Shown here one piece after another: positions 35,200-46,757 of a stretch of 64,000 nt of DNA. The notes below the pieces were generated by a model. That model did no database searches. It had not been told where the DNA came from and worked only from the letters and a program-made list of their open reading frames with translations. Numbering within the stretch: the stretch's first letter is position 1; the number at the start of each line of letters is the position of its first letter. Origin of the DNA: Lathyrus oleraceus (Eukaryota > Streptophyta > Magnoliopsida > Fabales > Fabaceae); NCBI RefSeq assembly GCF_024323335.1, contig NC_066581.1, positions 441,651,816-441,715,815 on the forward strand, in the 5' to 3' direction. The position numbers were made by a program, and so were the translations under genes.

Positions 35200-37191
35200 C
35201 AATTAATATGGAGTGGAAAAGGTAACAAAAATATTGTCTGCCCAATTAAAAGAAAGAGCCACATTAATAATGAATCATTCCCTAGTATTGGAAATAGTAT
35301 CTATGCCATTTGCACGCTCTACCTGAGCACAACTCTTTCCATCTTCATCAAACTACTCAGAGAACCTCTGCTAGGGAAAAGAAATTTCCTTCAAAAGTTC
35401 AACAACATGTCTCAACACCCATCATCATCTAGTTCAAAACCCTTTCATCATACAAGAACTCCCTCCATGGAGTTTCTAGATGAAGATTTGTTGGACGTGA
35501 CTCCTCTTTGTATGATACCAGGTGACGCCCCATGCCCCTCTTCCATGGCTGGAACTAAGCAAGGTAACATTCCTGAAAAATCTCCTAATAAAGAGGACAT
35601 GCACTTTACTGATCGTACCATAAGAAACCTAGTTAACAGGATTCTAAATGAAGAACATGCAGTTAAGGATATTTTTACCCCTCTGTCTAGAAGGGACCCC
35701 TCTCCTGAGGTGGAAACCCAAGCTGAGAAAGATGATGACTCATCTAAGACAGAAAAGGAAGTAGTTGCTGAGGGATTATGTTCTCTTGGTAAAAATTTAC
35801 CTAGCAAGAAACCAGCTAGCATGTCTCCTAATACTGCTGAGGATAGTATTGATTTGGAGGAAGAGAGTTCAGAGGAAGAGGATGACACTTTGGTTCACCA
35901 TGTAAAACCAAGTGCTGCTAGGAAATTGAAGACTAGAAAAGGAAAAACTGTAGATGAAATGATGACAGCCAGGACTAAGAAGAAGACTGCTGGTGTAGGA
36001 CCCTCTAAATCATGGATCAAGGTTGAGGTTAAGAAGAGAAAAGAAAGTGAGAGTTCTGACTCTGATGAGGATGTCAAAGACGATGTCCCAGACATCTCCC
36101 CTGCAAAAAGGCAGGCTGTTAAGAAGTCTCCAGGCAAAGCTGCAGTTGTACACTTAGACAACATCTCTTTTCACTTAGAAGATGGCGCTGCAAAATGGAA
36201 GTTTGTCATTCAGAGGAGGGTAGCGGTTGAAAGAGAACTGAGAAAAGAGGTTGTTGAGGTGAAGGAAGTCATGGATTTGATCAAGAATGTTGGATTGATG
36301 AAGATTGTGGTTGCTCTGCCCTAATGTTATGAGGAGTTGGTAAAAGAATTTGTTGTAAATATCCTTGAGGAGATTTCTGAAAGGAGCAACAGGGAATTTT
36401 GCAAAGTTTTTGTAAGGGGTAGGTGTGTGAGGTTCTCACCAACCATCATCAACAAGTTCCTAGGTAGAGGAACTGATGGAGGAGTGGATCTAGAGACTAC
36501 AAAAAATGAGGTCTGTAGGATTATTATAGTTGGCCAAGTTAAGGAATGGTCTTGTAGGAACCACCTATCAGCTAGCAAGCTAACTGTCAAATATGCCATC
36601 TTGCACAAGATTGGTTCAGCTAATTGGGTGCCTACTAATCATATCTCTACCATCTCCATTAGTCTTGGAAGAATCATTCATGCAATTGGAACCAGGATTA
36701 ACTATGATTTTGGAAAGTTTATGTTTGACCAAATTATCAGACATGCCTCCACAAATGTTGTGAAGCTGCCCATTTCCTTCCCATCCATTATTTATGGTAT
36801 TATCTTGAGTCAACAACCAGACATACTCAATACAAATGACTTTCCAAGCAGAAGAAAGCCCCCACTATCCATTCATTATAAGTTATTTGAGGGAATTCAT
36901 GTCAATGATGTTGTCATGACATCTGCCAGAAGGGAGCCTGCATCTCAAGGAAGCTTAATTGATCAACTGAAAGATACTTGCAAGGAACTGGATAATGGTA
37001 TAAGGGTAGCCAAGGAAAGAAAAGAAGCTCTAGAAGTTCTAATTAGGAACCTAGAACAGGAAGAAATGGAGAAGGCTGGTAAAGACTCAAATGCCAATAC
37101 TTCAAGTGAGAGATCAAAAGCTCAATCTAGTGGCAGCTCTGAAAGCTCTGAAGGCTCTGAAGATGAAGGTGATACTTCTTCCTCTGATTGA
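35200..37191 (+). pseudogene. SIRE envelope-like ORF, one in-frame stop
   Basis: In SIRE elements an envelope-like protein is encoded after pol and made by stop read-through; its role is unproven. Here the frame continues from pol without a stop. It has a hydrophobic stretch at about 35305-35365, a Met at 35409 followed by a Ser-rich run, a long acidic/Lys-rich region (35690-36160), and TAA at 36322-36324. Then comes a domain resembling the putative plant transposon protein type (VKEFVVNI, FCKVFVRGRCVRFSPTIINKFLGRG), a coiled coil, and a Ser/Glu/Asp-rich C-terminus ending at TGA 37189-37191. The domain name is recalled. The part after the stop has no other break. Confidence 0.78.
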
Positions 37192-37774
37192 TGGTTTCCC
37201 CCCTTTTGTGTTGAAGACTGAAGATTGTGTGAGGTGTGCTGGGAAGACTGTTGTGGCTGATGTTTTGGAAGCTGTTCTGATGTTTGTATGCTGAAGTTTT
37301 ATTGTTTTTATTTGAAAAATGTGTAATTTGTGGCAGTCCTCATTGATGCCTGTTTGTAATATTTTGGGCTCTTAATGAGTTCCATGGATTTGTTCATTAT
37401 CTCAGCTATCACAGTTGTGTATGATGATGGTTTGTATCTCCTGAACAATTATGTTTTAACATTTTTAATGTTATAACATATGTGCTGACATTCTCTGCTA
37501 GGCTAATTGACATTTATTTTGTCTAATTGGTCACCTTTGGTCAATTTTGACTAAAAAGGGGGCGAAATGTTTATGTGGAGCTGGAGCTGTGAGGAGATAT
37601 ATGTGGCTGGACAGAAGGACAACTATTATTGAAGGAAGTGCACAGGTGTTAAAACAGAATGTTGTTCTCTTTACAGATGTCAAAGGGGATGTCTGATGTG
37701 GTGCACAGGTGTTGATGTTGAAGCAGATGTCAGAATGACATTCTGGATGGTACAGGTGTTGTAGTTACAGTGCT
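37192..37774 (+). other. SIRE 3' untranslated region with purine tract
   Basis: No gene seen. AAAAAGGGGGCGAA at 37553-37566 resembles the purine tract found after the env-like ORF in SIRE elements. GTGCACAGGTGTT-type and GATGTC motifs repeat after it (37640-37760). The region stops at about 37774 at the joint with copy B. Confidence 0.6.
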
Positions 37775-38282
37775 GAGATAGAATAATTAGGGAACATCGT
37801 AAGGTACGGTGTACTTAAGTAGAATACGAAATATGGTAAGGTACCAAATACTTAAGTGATTTTGGCATATTATGAGATATGGGCCAAAATACACTTAAGT
37901 GGGCTTTTTGGCATGAAGCCCACACAAGTGGTTCTATAAATAGAACTCTTGTGCAGAAGCATTGTATGGGAATACAACACAGCTGAAGAGTTGGAATTTC
38001 GTATCTCTCTTTCTCTCACTCAAAGCCTTCATTCATAACAGCTAGCACTGCGATTGAAGGAATCTGTTCGTGTGGACTGAGTAGAGACGTTGTCATCGTT
38101 CAACGTTCTTGATCGCCCCGTGGATCTGTATCAAAGGTTTTGATCATTATCAGAGATCTGCACCAAAGGTTTGAATCGCCACAAGAGGTAACGATTCTAT
38201 CACTGATCATGCCCATTCGTAAGGATCACTAAATGGAGAAATTTTGAAATTCCGCTGCGCCTTGGATGGCAATTCTCCTACA
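37775..38282 (+). mobile_element. Copy B 5' LTR remnant
   Basis: It matches the 3' LTR of copy B from about 43805 onward, including the promoter dyads (TATA at 37935) and the end CCTACA at 38282. Confidence 0.9.
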
Positions 38283-38283
38283 G

Positions 38284-38295
38284 TGGTATCAGAGC
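38284..38295 (+). other. Copy B primer binding site (tRNA-iMet)
   Basis: TGGTATCAGAGC one base after the LTR end, identical to copy A. Confidence 0.92.
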
Positions 38296-38706
38296 CACTT
38301 ACGAAACCAGGAATCTGATAACTGTTTTTGTTCTGTAATAATATGATTAAAGACAGAATGAATCAAAGGTTAAATAAAGATCGATCAAGTTACATATATG
38401 TGATATATGTAATCCTGATGCAAAATACATTATATATGATATAGTGTTCTCGTTTCGTTCACTCAAACCCTCGATGATTGTTTTCCCTTGAGCGATCAAT
38501 GGTCGTTTGCTTCTTGATCCGACATTAGTATGGCGAAGCAATGACGTGTTGATCAATCATACTGAATTAACAATTGAGATGTGTTTGACTGTCTGAAATT
38601 GGTGCATCAGGGTTAGTGACGGCACAAGGGTTGTGTTGTCAGAGAGTTATGCGATTGGGGTTTGACTGCACAAGAGTTGTGCGTTCTAAACACTTTTCCG
38701 AACAGT

Positions 38707-39017
38707 GTTAACCGGTTCACGCGTATGGTTAACCGGTTAATGAGAAACTGAATACAGCCTTCTAAACATTTTTGGAACAGTGTTAACCGGTTAACGCATA
38801 TGGTTAACCGGTTAACGGAATGCGAAATAAAATTTTTTGAGATTTTCAAACAGTGTTAACCGGTTAACGCATTTGGTTAACCGGTTAACGCAAGGCGGAA
38901 AACAGTTTTCCAAGACATTTTCAAACAGTGTTAACCGGTTAACGCAAGGCAGAAAAGAATTTTCTAAAAGTTTTCAAACAGTGTTAACCGGTTAACGCAT
39001 ATGGTTAACCGGTTAAC
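38707..39017. repeat. Palindrome-pair minisatellite in the copy B leader
   Basis: Five units start at 38707, 38782, 38855, 38930 and 38983 and hold nine GTTAACCGGTTAAC-type palindromes, a few with one or two changes. The fourth unit has a single palindrome, as if half a unit was lost. Confidence 0.93.
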
Positions 39018-39116
39018 GCAAGGAAAAATTCACCCGTTCGGCTAGAAAAAGTGCTTTGAAGTATCAAGTGTTGATACGAAAAACGACGTCAATTTTAAAT
39101 GAATTGTTCATTACAC

Positions 39117-39200
39117 TTTTCGAGCAGGGGCGCTGCCCCTTCGACCGGGCAGCGGAACACCCGTTCCCGCTGTCCGGGCAACGGACCCCCGGCTAACTCT
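39117..39200 (+). other. GC-rich hairpin-prone segment in the copy B leader
   Basis: A strongly GC-rich stretch in an AT-rich leader. It contains AGGGGC / GCCCCT (39126-39140) and further complementary CCGGGCAGCGG- and CCGCTGTCCGGG-type segments able to form a stem. Copy A has only a short TTTCGGC here. Its position after the PBS and before gag would suit an RNA dimerisation or packaging element, which is inference. Confidence 0.55.
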
Positions 39201-40203
39201 GCGTAGTGTGATCGGTCGTCAAAGTTTAATTTGATTTTAATTAATTAAAGGAATTAATAATAATAATAAAGTGTTTATTATTGTCTTGTGGTGATCGGTT
39301 ATGGCCTTAGTTTTCCTTTGTTTTGTTTTGGGTTTTTAAAATACGACCTGCGTGTCGTGCCTCTCTCTTAATCTCCCAAAAGTAACTTCTTTTCTCATCT
39401 CACTCCCTCGTATGTAAAACGAGTTTCTTTCATGTAATGTAATGATATGAAGAAAGCAAAGAAGTCAGTGCCAAAGGAGGACAACCTTGAAGATCTTGCT
39501 TGGAGAAGCTTAGATCGTTGTAGGTTAGCTTAGGTTCTCTCATTGGCTTGAGAGAACAATTGCGCTAGGGGTCATAACTGTTTCATTATGTATGTATGTA
39601 TGTTGATGCATGTGAATGTATGTTGATGCATGTGAGAGACGGTTTATATGATAAACAAGCCGGTGAGATCAGAAAAATTGCAATTCCCTCAAAATAAATA
39701 TTAAGTTTAAGCTTTCCAAGTTTTAACACTCATCAAGACTAGTATCAAATAATGTAGGTTTCGCCTACGCGAGGTGCATGTTCTATATTAGTAAGGTGCG
39801 ATGGGATAATTGTAATATCCAACTGTTAAAACAATGGGTCAAACTTAACTAAACAAATTATAATAAGATTATATATATGTTTAAAAGCAAGAGTTGGGAA
39901 TGATCCATATGATGGATTGGAATAAGGAGTTATTCACCCAACTGTAATTTTCGAGAGTTGTATGAGATACAATTGGAAGGAGTTCCTACCTAAATAACCT
40001 AGTTTTGTGTAATCCGCCTACGCGGACTTAGAACGAAGTGAAATATGGATCTCGATCCACTAGAAAATCTTCCAACGGGATTTTCCGAATCAGATGATGA
40101 GGGTCATTTGTTTTGAGTAAAATAGTGGGAGCGTATTTAATTAAAGGCCTAATTAAATATGTCCATGATACTTATATTTTCATTAATCCTTATGTAGATT
40201 ACC

Positions 40204-42937
40204 ATCACAGCAAACACCTCTAACAACATCCTGCGATCAATCCTTGATAAGGAAAAATTGTCTGGGACAAATTTTCTGGATTGGCACCGAAACCTGAGGA
40301 TTGTCCTCAAACATGATAAAAAGTTGTATGTCTTGGAGACACATGTTCCTAAAGAGGAACCTCCTAGTTCTGCACCTAAGGCAGAAAGAGATGCTTATAA
40401 GAAGCATGTCGATGATGCCAATGAAACTGCTTATCTCATGCTAGCTACCATGAACTCAGAATTTCAAAAGCAACATGAGAACATGTCAGCGTTCGATACG
40501 ATCGAACACCTGAAGTTGCTCTATCAAGAGCAAGCAAGGCATGCGAGGTTTGAAGTTTCAAAAGCCCTTTTTCAAAGCAAGTTAGCTTAGGGAGCCCCTG
40601 TAGGTCCCCATGTACTCAAGATGATTGGGTATGTGGAGAACCTTGAGAGATTGGGTTTTCCCCTCGAAAAGGAACTTGCAACTGATTTGATCTTGCAATC
40701 GTTGCCAGATAGTTTCAGTCAATTTGTCCTAAATTTCAATATGATTCATATGGACAAATCTCTTCCTAAAATGCTCGCCATGTTAAGAACTGCCGAGCAG
40801 AATCTGAAGTCAAAAGGGAAGTCCATTCTGATGATCGGAAATGGAAAGAGACAAAACAAAAGGCCCACTAAGCGAGTGATAAGGGGAAGGGCAAGGAAGT
40901 TGCCAATCCCAGACCCACTGCTGTTTTGAAGCCTAGTGGAGGCATAGCAAAAGAAGCACCTGCTTCCATTGCGGTAAGACCGGACACTGGAAGAGGAACT
41001 GCCCAAAGTACATGGAAGATAAGAAGAATGGAGTAGAGACTTCAACTTCAGGTATTTTTGTTATTAATTTATCTACTTCTACATCATGGGTATTAGATAC
41101 TGGATGCGGTTCTCACATTTGTACAAATGTGCAGGAACTAAAAGGGAGTAGAGATTTGGCAAAAGGTGAAGTCGACCTACGAGTTGGCTATGGAGCAAAG
41201 GTTGCTGCTTTAGCCGTAGGAACATTTGTATTGACTTTACCTAGTGGTTTAATAATTCAGTTAGAGAACTGTTATTATGTACCTGCAATCAGCAGGAATA
41301 TTATTTCCATTGCTTGTTTGGACAAGTTTGGTTTTTTCATTTATAATAAAGAACAATTGTTGCTCAATTTATTTGAATGATATATTCTATGCTACTGCAC
41401 AAATGAACAATGGACTATATGTCCTTGATCTTGAAATGCCTATTAATAACATTAATACAAAAGGGTGAAACCTAACGAGTTAAAACCAACTAGGTAAGAA
41501 TATTAAAACTCTTCGATCAGATCGAAGTGATGAGTATTTAATCCTAGAGTTTGATGACCATCTGAAAGAGTGTGGGATCCTATCCCAACTTACTCCTCCT
41601 GGAACATCCCAATGGAAAGGTGTATCTGAGAGAAGAAATCGAACCCTATTGGACATGGTCTGATCAATGATGAGTCACACCAATCTTCCAAACTCCTTTT
41701 GAGGACATACACCATTGACATCAGCTTACACACTTAACCGTGTTCCATCCAAAAGGTTGAAAAGACACCATATGAGATATGGAGTGGTAAGAGACCACAT
41801 ATGTCTTGCATGAAGATTTGGGGTTGCGAAGTTTATGTGAAACGACAAATTTCAACTAAGCTTGAGCCCAAATCTGACAAATGCTTATTTGTGGGGTATC
41901 CTAAAGAAACAATAGTATATTATTTCTACAATCCTTCTGAGGGCAAAGTGTTTGTCGCTCGAACTTGAGTTTTCCTAGAAAGGGATTTTATTTCCAAAGG
42001 AATCAGTGGGAGGAAAGTAGAACTTGAAGAAATTCAAGAATCACAAAGTATCGATACACCTATGGAGGAATTAGAGCAGGAAACACAAGTAGTTGTGTAA
42101 GAGCAACCTGCTCAAGTAGAACAAGACCAGCGTAGGTCAGGCAGGATACGTCACCTACCTGAGATATATGGATATCTGATCTAGGTGATGTATTACTCAT
42201 GGATCAAGATGAGCCTGTGACCTACTCATGGAATCTTCGTTTTGATGAAACAGTTAAACTGTATGGATTCATCAAGAACGAAGATGACCGTTGTGTCTAC
42301 AAGAAGGTTAGTGGGAGCATGACCGTATTCCTGGTATTATATGTAGGTGACATATTACTCATTGGAATCGATATCCCTACCCTGCAACAAGTAAAGTCTT
42401 GGTTGGGGAAATGCTTTTCTTTGAAGGACCTAGGTGAAGCAGCCTATATATTAGGAATCAGAATCTATAGAGATAGATCACAAAACTGCTTGGCCTAAGT
42501 TAGAGTACATACATAGACAAAGTGCTGAGACGCTTTAATATGAATGATTCCAATCTGGTTATGTGTTTTGCTTAAATGGTGGCACTGTGAGCTTGAAAAG
42601 TTCAACACAAGATGCAGTTGCTGATTCTACAACTGGGGCCGAGTATATTGTTGCCTTAAGTGCAGCAAAGGAAGCTATTTGGATCAATAAACTTGGCATA
42701 GTCCCTAGCATTGTGGATCCCATTGGCCTCTATTATAATAACAATGGTGTTATCGCAAAAGCTAAGGAGCCTAGATCTCACCAACGATCCAAACACATAC
42801 TTAGGCGTTGTGCGAAAATATGTGAAGTACCTACACTTGACAATGTTGCTGACCCACTGACAAAGCCTCTTGCGCAGCAGAAGCATGATGGCCATACTAG
42901 ATCAATGGGCATACGGGGTATGCCTGATTGGCTCTAG
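40204..42937 (+). pseudogene. Copy B gag-pol, heavily deleted
   Basis: The gag start codon is ATC (40204) where copies A and C have ATG. Gag keeps the central block that copy A lacks, with TAG at 40588-40590 and frame losses near 40880 and 40950. A zinc knuckle is visible at about 40960-41005 and a protease site with DTGCGSH at about 41096. Compared with copy A about 350 bp of the pre-integrase/integrase region is missing at 41492, about 460 bp at 42224 and about 410 bp at 42555. The RT box reads YVGD instead of YVDD (about 42342-42353). RNase H fragments and the terminal TAG at 42935-42937 remain. Confidence 0.88.
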
Positions 42938-42951
42938 TGCTAGTGGGAGAT

Positions 42952-44316
42952 TGTTGATGTACGCCCTAGAGGCCAATACTTTTGGTACTTGTATCGAATT
43001 ATTTATTAATAATAAAAGGCATTTTCTTTATTATGGTTGATTAATAAAGTCCCTGGAATAGATAGTCCGTTTAATGTATTAAGTGTGACTTAATCATGAG
43101 AACACATTGAACATAAGGACACTACTCTTAAAGTATCCGTAGTCGAGCTTTAGTGTGAAGTGGGATAACATTAAAGCATTAAGACTATTATGTTTGTAGA
43201 CTGATGATCAAATCTCATGGATCTAGGATAAAGAGTTATCAAGTCTTAAACATAGGTATGAATATTAGGAGTAATATTTATACCGGATTAACCCGCTATG
43301 AGAATACTATATAGAAAGTTATGCAAAGTGTCATATGTTATTCTCATGGTGATAATAGTGTATACCACTCTTCGACCTGAAACCACTATGGATCCTAGAT
43401 GTAGAGTCGAGTGCTTTGTTGCTGATCCAACGTTGTCGGTAACTGGATAACCATAAAGACAGTTGATGGGTACTCCACAAAGCATGCTGAGGGACATGAG
43501 TGTCCTAGATGGAATTTGCCCATCCTGTGTAACAAGATAAATGTCTATGGGCCCAATATTGAACTGGACAAGGATGGCACGGTCTATACCTTGTGTTCAA
43601 TACAGACATAAGGGCAAAGGGGTAATTATACACATAATTATTATCACAGGAGGTTTTGTCAGATCACATGACATTTTCGTGACTTGGGTAGCAGTGATGT
43701 GTTGCTAGATACCGCTCACTGTTTATTATGTTAAATGCGTGATTTAATATAATTGCCAACGCCGCGAAAACCCATAGGGTCACACGCAAAGGACGGATTG
43801 ATGAGAGATAGAATAATTAAGGAACATCGTAAGGTACGGTGTACTTAAGTAGAATACGAAATATGGTAAGGTACCAAATACTTAAGTGATTTTGGCATTT
43901 TATGAGATATGGGCCAAAATGCACTTAAGTGGGCTTTTTGGCTTGAAGCCCACACAAGTGGTTCTATAAATAGAACCCCTTGGGTAGAAGCATTGAATCT
44001 TACTGAGACAAAAAATACAACTGAAGAGTTGGAATTTCGTATCTCTCTCTCACTCAAAGCCTTCATTCATAACAGCTAGCACTGCGATTGAAGGAATCCG
44101 TTCGTGTGGACTGAGTAGAGACGTTGTCATCGTTCAACGTTCGTGATCGCCCCGTGGATCTGTATCAAAGGTTTTGATCATTATCAGAGATCTGCACCAA
44201 AGGTTTGAATCGCCACAAGAGGTAACGATTCTATCACTGATCATGCCCATTCGTAAGGATCACTAAAAGAAGAAATTTTTAAATTCCGCTGCGCCTTGGA
44301 TGGCAATTCTCCTACA
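42952..44316 (+). mobile_element. Copy B 3' LTR
   Basis: 1365 bp, starts TGTTGATGTACGCC, ends CCTACA. It is preceded by the same purine tract as copy A (TAGTGGGAGAT). It keeps the ~90-bp segment deleted from the copy A 3' LTR. The TATA dyad is intact (43961-43976) but the outer CTTGTG arm is lost. Confidence 0.92.
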
Positions 44317-44740
44317 GTTCGGGTTAGGTATTTCAGCATTGTTCTGACTTGCTTATTTTCCCCACAGATGTCTTTATCTCCCCAGCTGAGTCTTTCCATT
44401 TATTTACTTTCATGGAATCCATCGTGTCCCCCCATCAGTTTTAAGTCGTAGCCTGGCCTACACATAACCCTCTTTATCCATAGAGTCTCTGTCTCCTTAG
44501 TGAGTTTTCCTTATGGAACGCATTATGCTCCTACGGACCTTCAGTCTCTCTTGATTCTTTTCCTCTGTGACAATATTTCCCCACAAAGATTTATTTTTAC
44601 ATTCATATCATATGCATCATGATGTCTCTTAGGGACCAAAATTTGTTTCTATATGTTGTTATTTAAGCCCATTCTACTTAGTCGATACGAAGATTTTAAC
44701 CTTCATCTCCTCAGCTAGAACGTCCTTAAATAGGGGAAGC
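44317..44740 (+). other. Second Ogre copy: end of 3' UTR and PPT
   Basis: Collinear with about 15480-15897, including GTCGTAGCCTGGCCTACACA and GTCTCTTAGGGACCAAAATT. The PPT AAATAGGGGAAGC occupies 44728-44740. The upstream part was cut off by the insertion of copy B and later loss. Confidence 0.85.
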
Positions 44741-46757
44741 TGTAAGACCCCAATTTTGACCCTATGATCCCTCATGCTATATCATCATATACATTGGCAT
44801 TGGGACCACACCTTGGCATCCTCCTTACCCCTTATTCATTGGGTTTGCATTGGGAGAGATCATCCAACACCATGTGATTGTATCATACTTTCTATCTTTA
44901 TCATTTACTAACTAAAATACCAAAAATATGTCTTTGTATTTTTCTAACTCTTTTGTAGGTAGTGCACATGCTCACCTATGCTCTAACAAGCTCATATCTA
45001 GGGTTTGAGACCCTTAGTGCAAGGAGCTCAATCAATAAATGGTTTACTATTACTCTAGGCATCATGTATTAATCCCCTTGAACTTCACATGTTATTTTGA
45101 TCAAGAATTCATCAAGAGTTTGGAATTGGTTTGCCTTGGAAACCCTAGTTCATATGGGTATCTTATGTAACTTCTTCAACAAGCTTCTTCACCAATTGAT
45201 CAAATATCTCAAAGAATACTTAAAATTTCACCATATTATGCATATATGATCTCCCATGAGTCCCAAAAGTCAATAGAATTGCAAGCTAGCAAGTTGGTTC
45301 ATGGTGGTTGACCAGAGGAATTTATCTATTTAAAACTGGGGTTCCCTACACCCTATCTCCTACAATTTTTGTCATATGAAAATGATTCCAAGATAAAGGT
45401 TACTCTAAATGACAATCCAAACAACTTTCAGGTTGAGGTCTAGAGCTATTTTTGCTTGTAAAGTCATTTTTTATGGTGAAAGATTATAGGTCATTTTGTC
45501 TAAACCCTAATTTGGAGGTCAACTTCCCAGGACCATAACTTGCACAATTTTTATGAGATGAAAGATTTCCAAGTTGCACAATCAAATTCAATATGTCTAC
45601 TACAACATGATGGTTGTGAGTGAACCAGTCCGGTGAAGCTCACCAGAGAAGGAGACCGGAGCTTTGACTCCGGTGGTGTGCTGGCATTCATCTGAGCCAC
45701 AAGATCCATTTGAAATTTATAATCTCGTGTGTTGATTTTGCATACCATTCCTGCAGCGCTTTGACTTGTGTCCACCATGGAACATGCGCTAGCAGCCACT
45801 TGATCTGCCACCTCAATTAATGAGGGAGATCAAGTGGTCCACGTTTTTTCTTATTTTCTGATTTTCATTTTATTTGGTTTATTTTCATTAATTCATATTA
45901 ATTTTAATATTGATCCAAAAAATATGAGAGTTTCACCAAAAAAAATTAAATAAATTCCTCTTTTATTTTCTAAATTAAAATCATGTTTTGGATCATTATT
46001 AATATTTTTCATTATTTAATTGTTTTTGTGAATATTTTTAATTGTTTAAAAATAGTTTTAAGTTTCCAAAAATTATGAAATTTTTTCTCCAAGGTACTTT
46101 GACCTTGTTTGACCTATGATAAATCTCATGGCTATTTCTTTGGTGTTTTAATGAGGTTTTAGGAATTTGACCAACCATAATTTAATTAAATGCATATTTT
46201 AATTGATTTTAATTATTTAAATGCAAAATAAATTGTGTTGAGCTTTTGATATTGACTTGATGAGTTTGACTTGTATTGTTGGGCCTTGGTCAAGGTTGAT
46301 TTGACTTTGTTGAGTTAAAATCATTGGATTTAGGGGATTGATGAAATGTACATTTCATCTCCCAAAATGAATGAATGATTTTAATTTGATAAAAGTCCTC
46401 CTTTGACCAATTCGTGTTGATTCCATTCCCCCTCCCTCTTCACCTTGATCTCATTTTCTTCTCATTCATATCATGGACCTATGATATCTCTATATCCTAA
46501 GGCTAGTTGATTGCAAAATCAACACAAGTGTGGATGAGATTAGGTCCACCTCTTTTGCATATTCTTCTAATTGTGGTATGTTTTAGGAGTATGGTTCATA
46601 ATACCATATCTCTAACATGCATTAACACTAAAATTTCTATTGCCCAACCTCAAATAGTTGTGACTTCTACATAAGTCCAATTATGATTGCTTAACATAAT
46701 GTTAAATTTGTGACACAAAAGGCATAGCATTCTAGTAAGTGAGATTGTAAGTCTCCC
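44741..46757 (+). mobile_element. Second Ogre copy: 3' LTR, truncated and internally deleted
   Basis: It starts TGTAAGACCCCAATTTTGAC right after the PPT. It is collinear with the left palindrome arm but lacks about 1.2 kb at about 45600 (equivalent to about 16750-17940). It runs past the CCTCAAATAG landmark (46648) to GTAAGTCTCCC and stops at about 46757, where minus-strand copia copy C begins. Confidence 0.88.

Larger units (their letters stand above)
23237..37774 (+). mobile_element. SIRE/Maximus-type Ty1/copia derivative (3' LTR lost), split by copy A
   Basis: The order is LTR, PBS, gag with two zinc knuckles, protease, pol remnants, envelope-like ORF and 3' UTR, all in one frame. Gag is split at 24841/32687 by copia copy A; removing copy A and one TATTT restores the frame exactly. 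The element loses its 3' end at 37774, where a truncated LTR of copy B begins without a target duplication. Large parts of integrase and RT are missing, so it is a non-autonomous derivative. Confidence 0.85.
38296..40203 (+). other. Copy B untranslated leader
   Basis: About 1.9 kb, collinear with the copy A leader. It differs by an enlarged palindrome array (38707-39017) and a GC-rich segment at about 39120-39200 that copy A lacks. No coding sequence is supported. Confidence 0.75.
37775..44316 (+). mobile_element. Copia copy B, 5' LTR truncated, internally deleted
   Basis: Same family as copy A. The 5' LTR keeps only its last ~508 bp. PBS, leader, decayed gag-pol with several deletions, PPT and a full 3' LTR (42952-44316) follow. 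The left neighbour is SIRE 3' UTR and the right neighbour is Ogre 3' UTR, with no shared TSD, so the left end is a rearrangement joint rather than an insertion boundary. Confidence 0.9.

Noticed and set aside
35448..35888. 146-codon minus-strand frame
   Set aside because: It is the shadow of the Ser/acid-rich env-like ORF on the other strand.
38613..38849. Minus-strand frame with repeated Val-Asn-Arg-Leu-Thr
   Set aside because: It is a translation of the GTTAACCGGTTAAC array, not a protein-coding gene.
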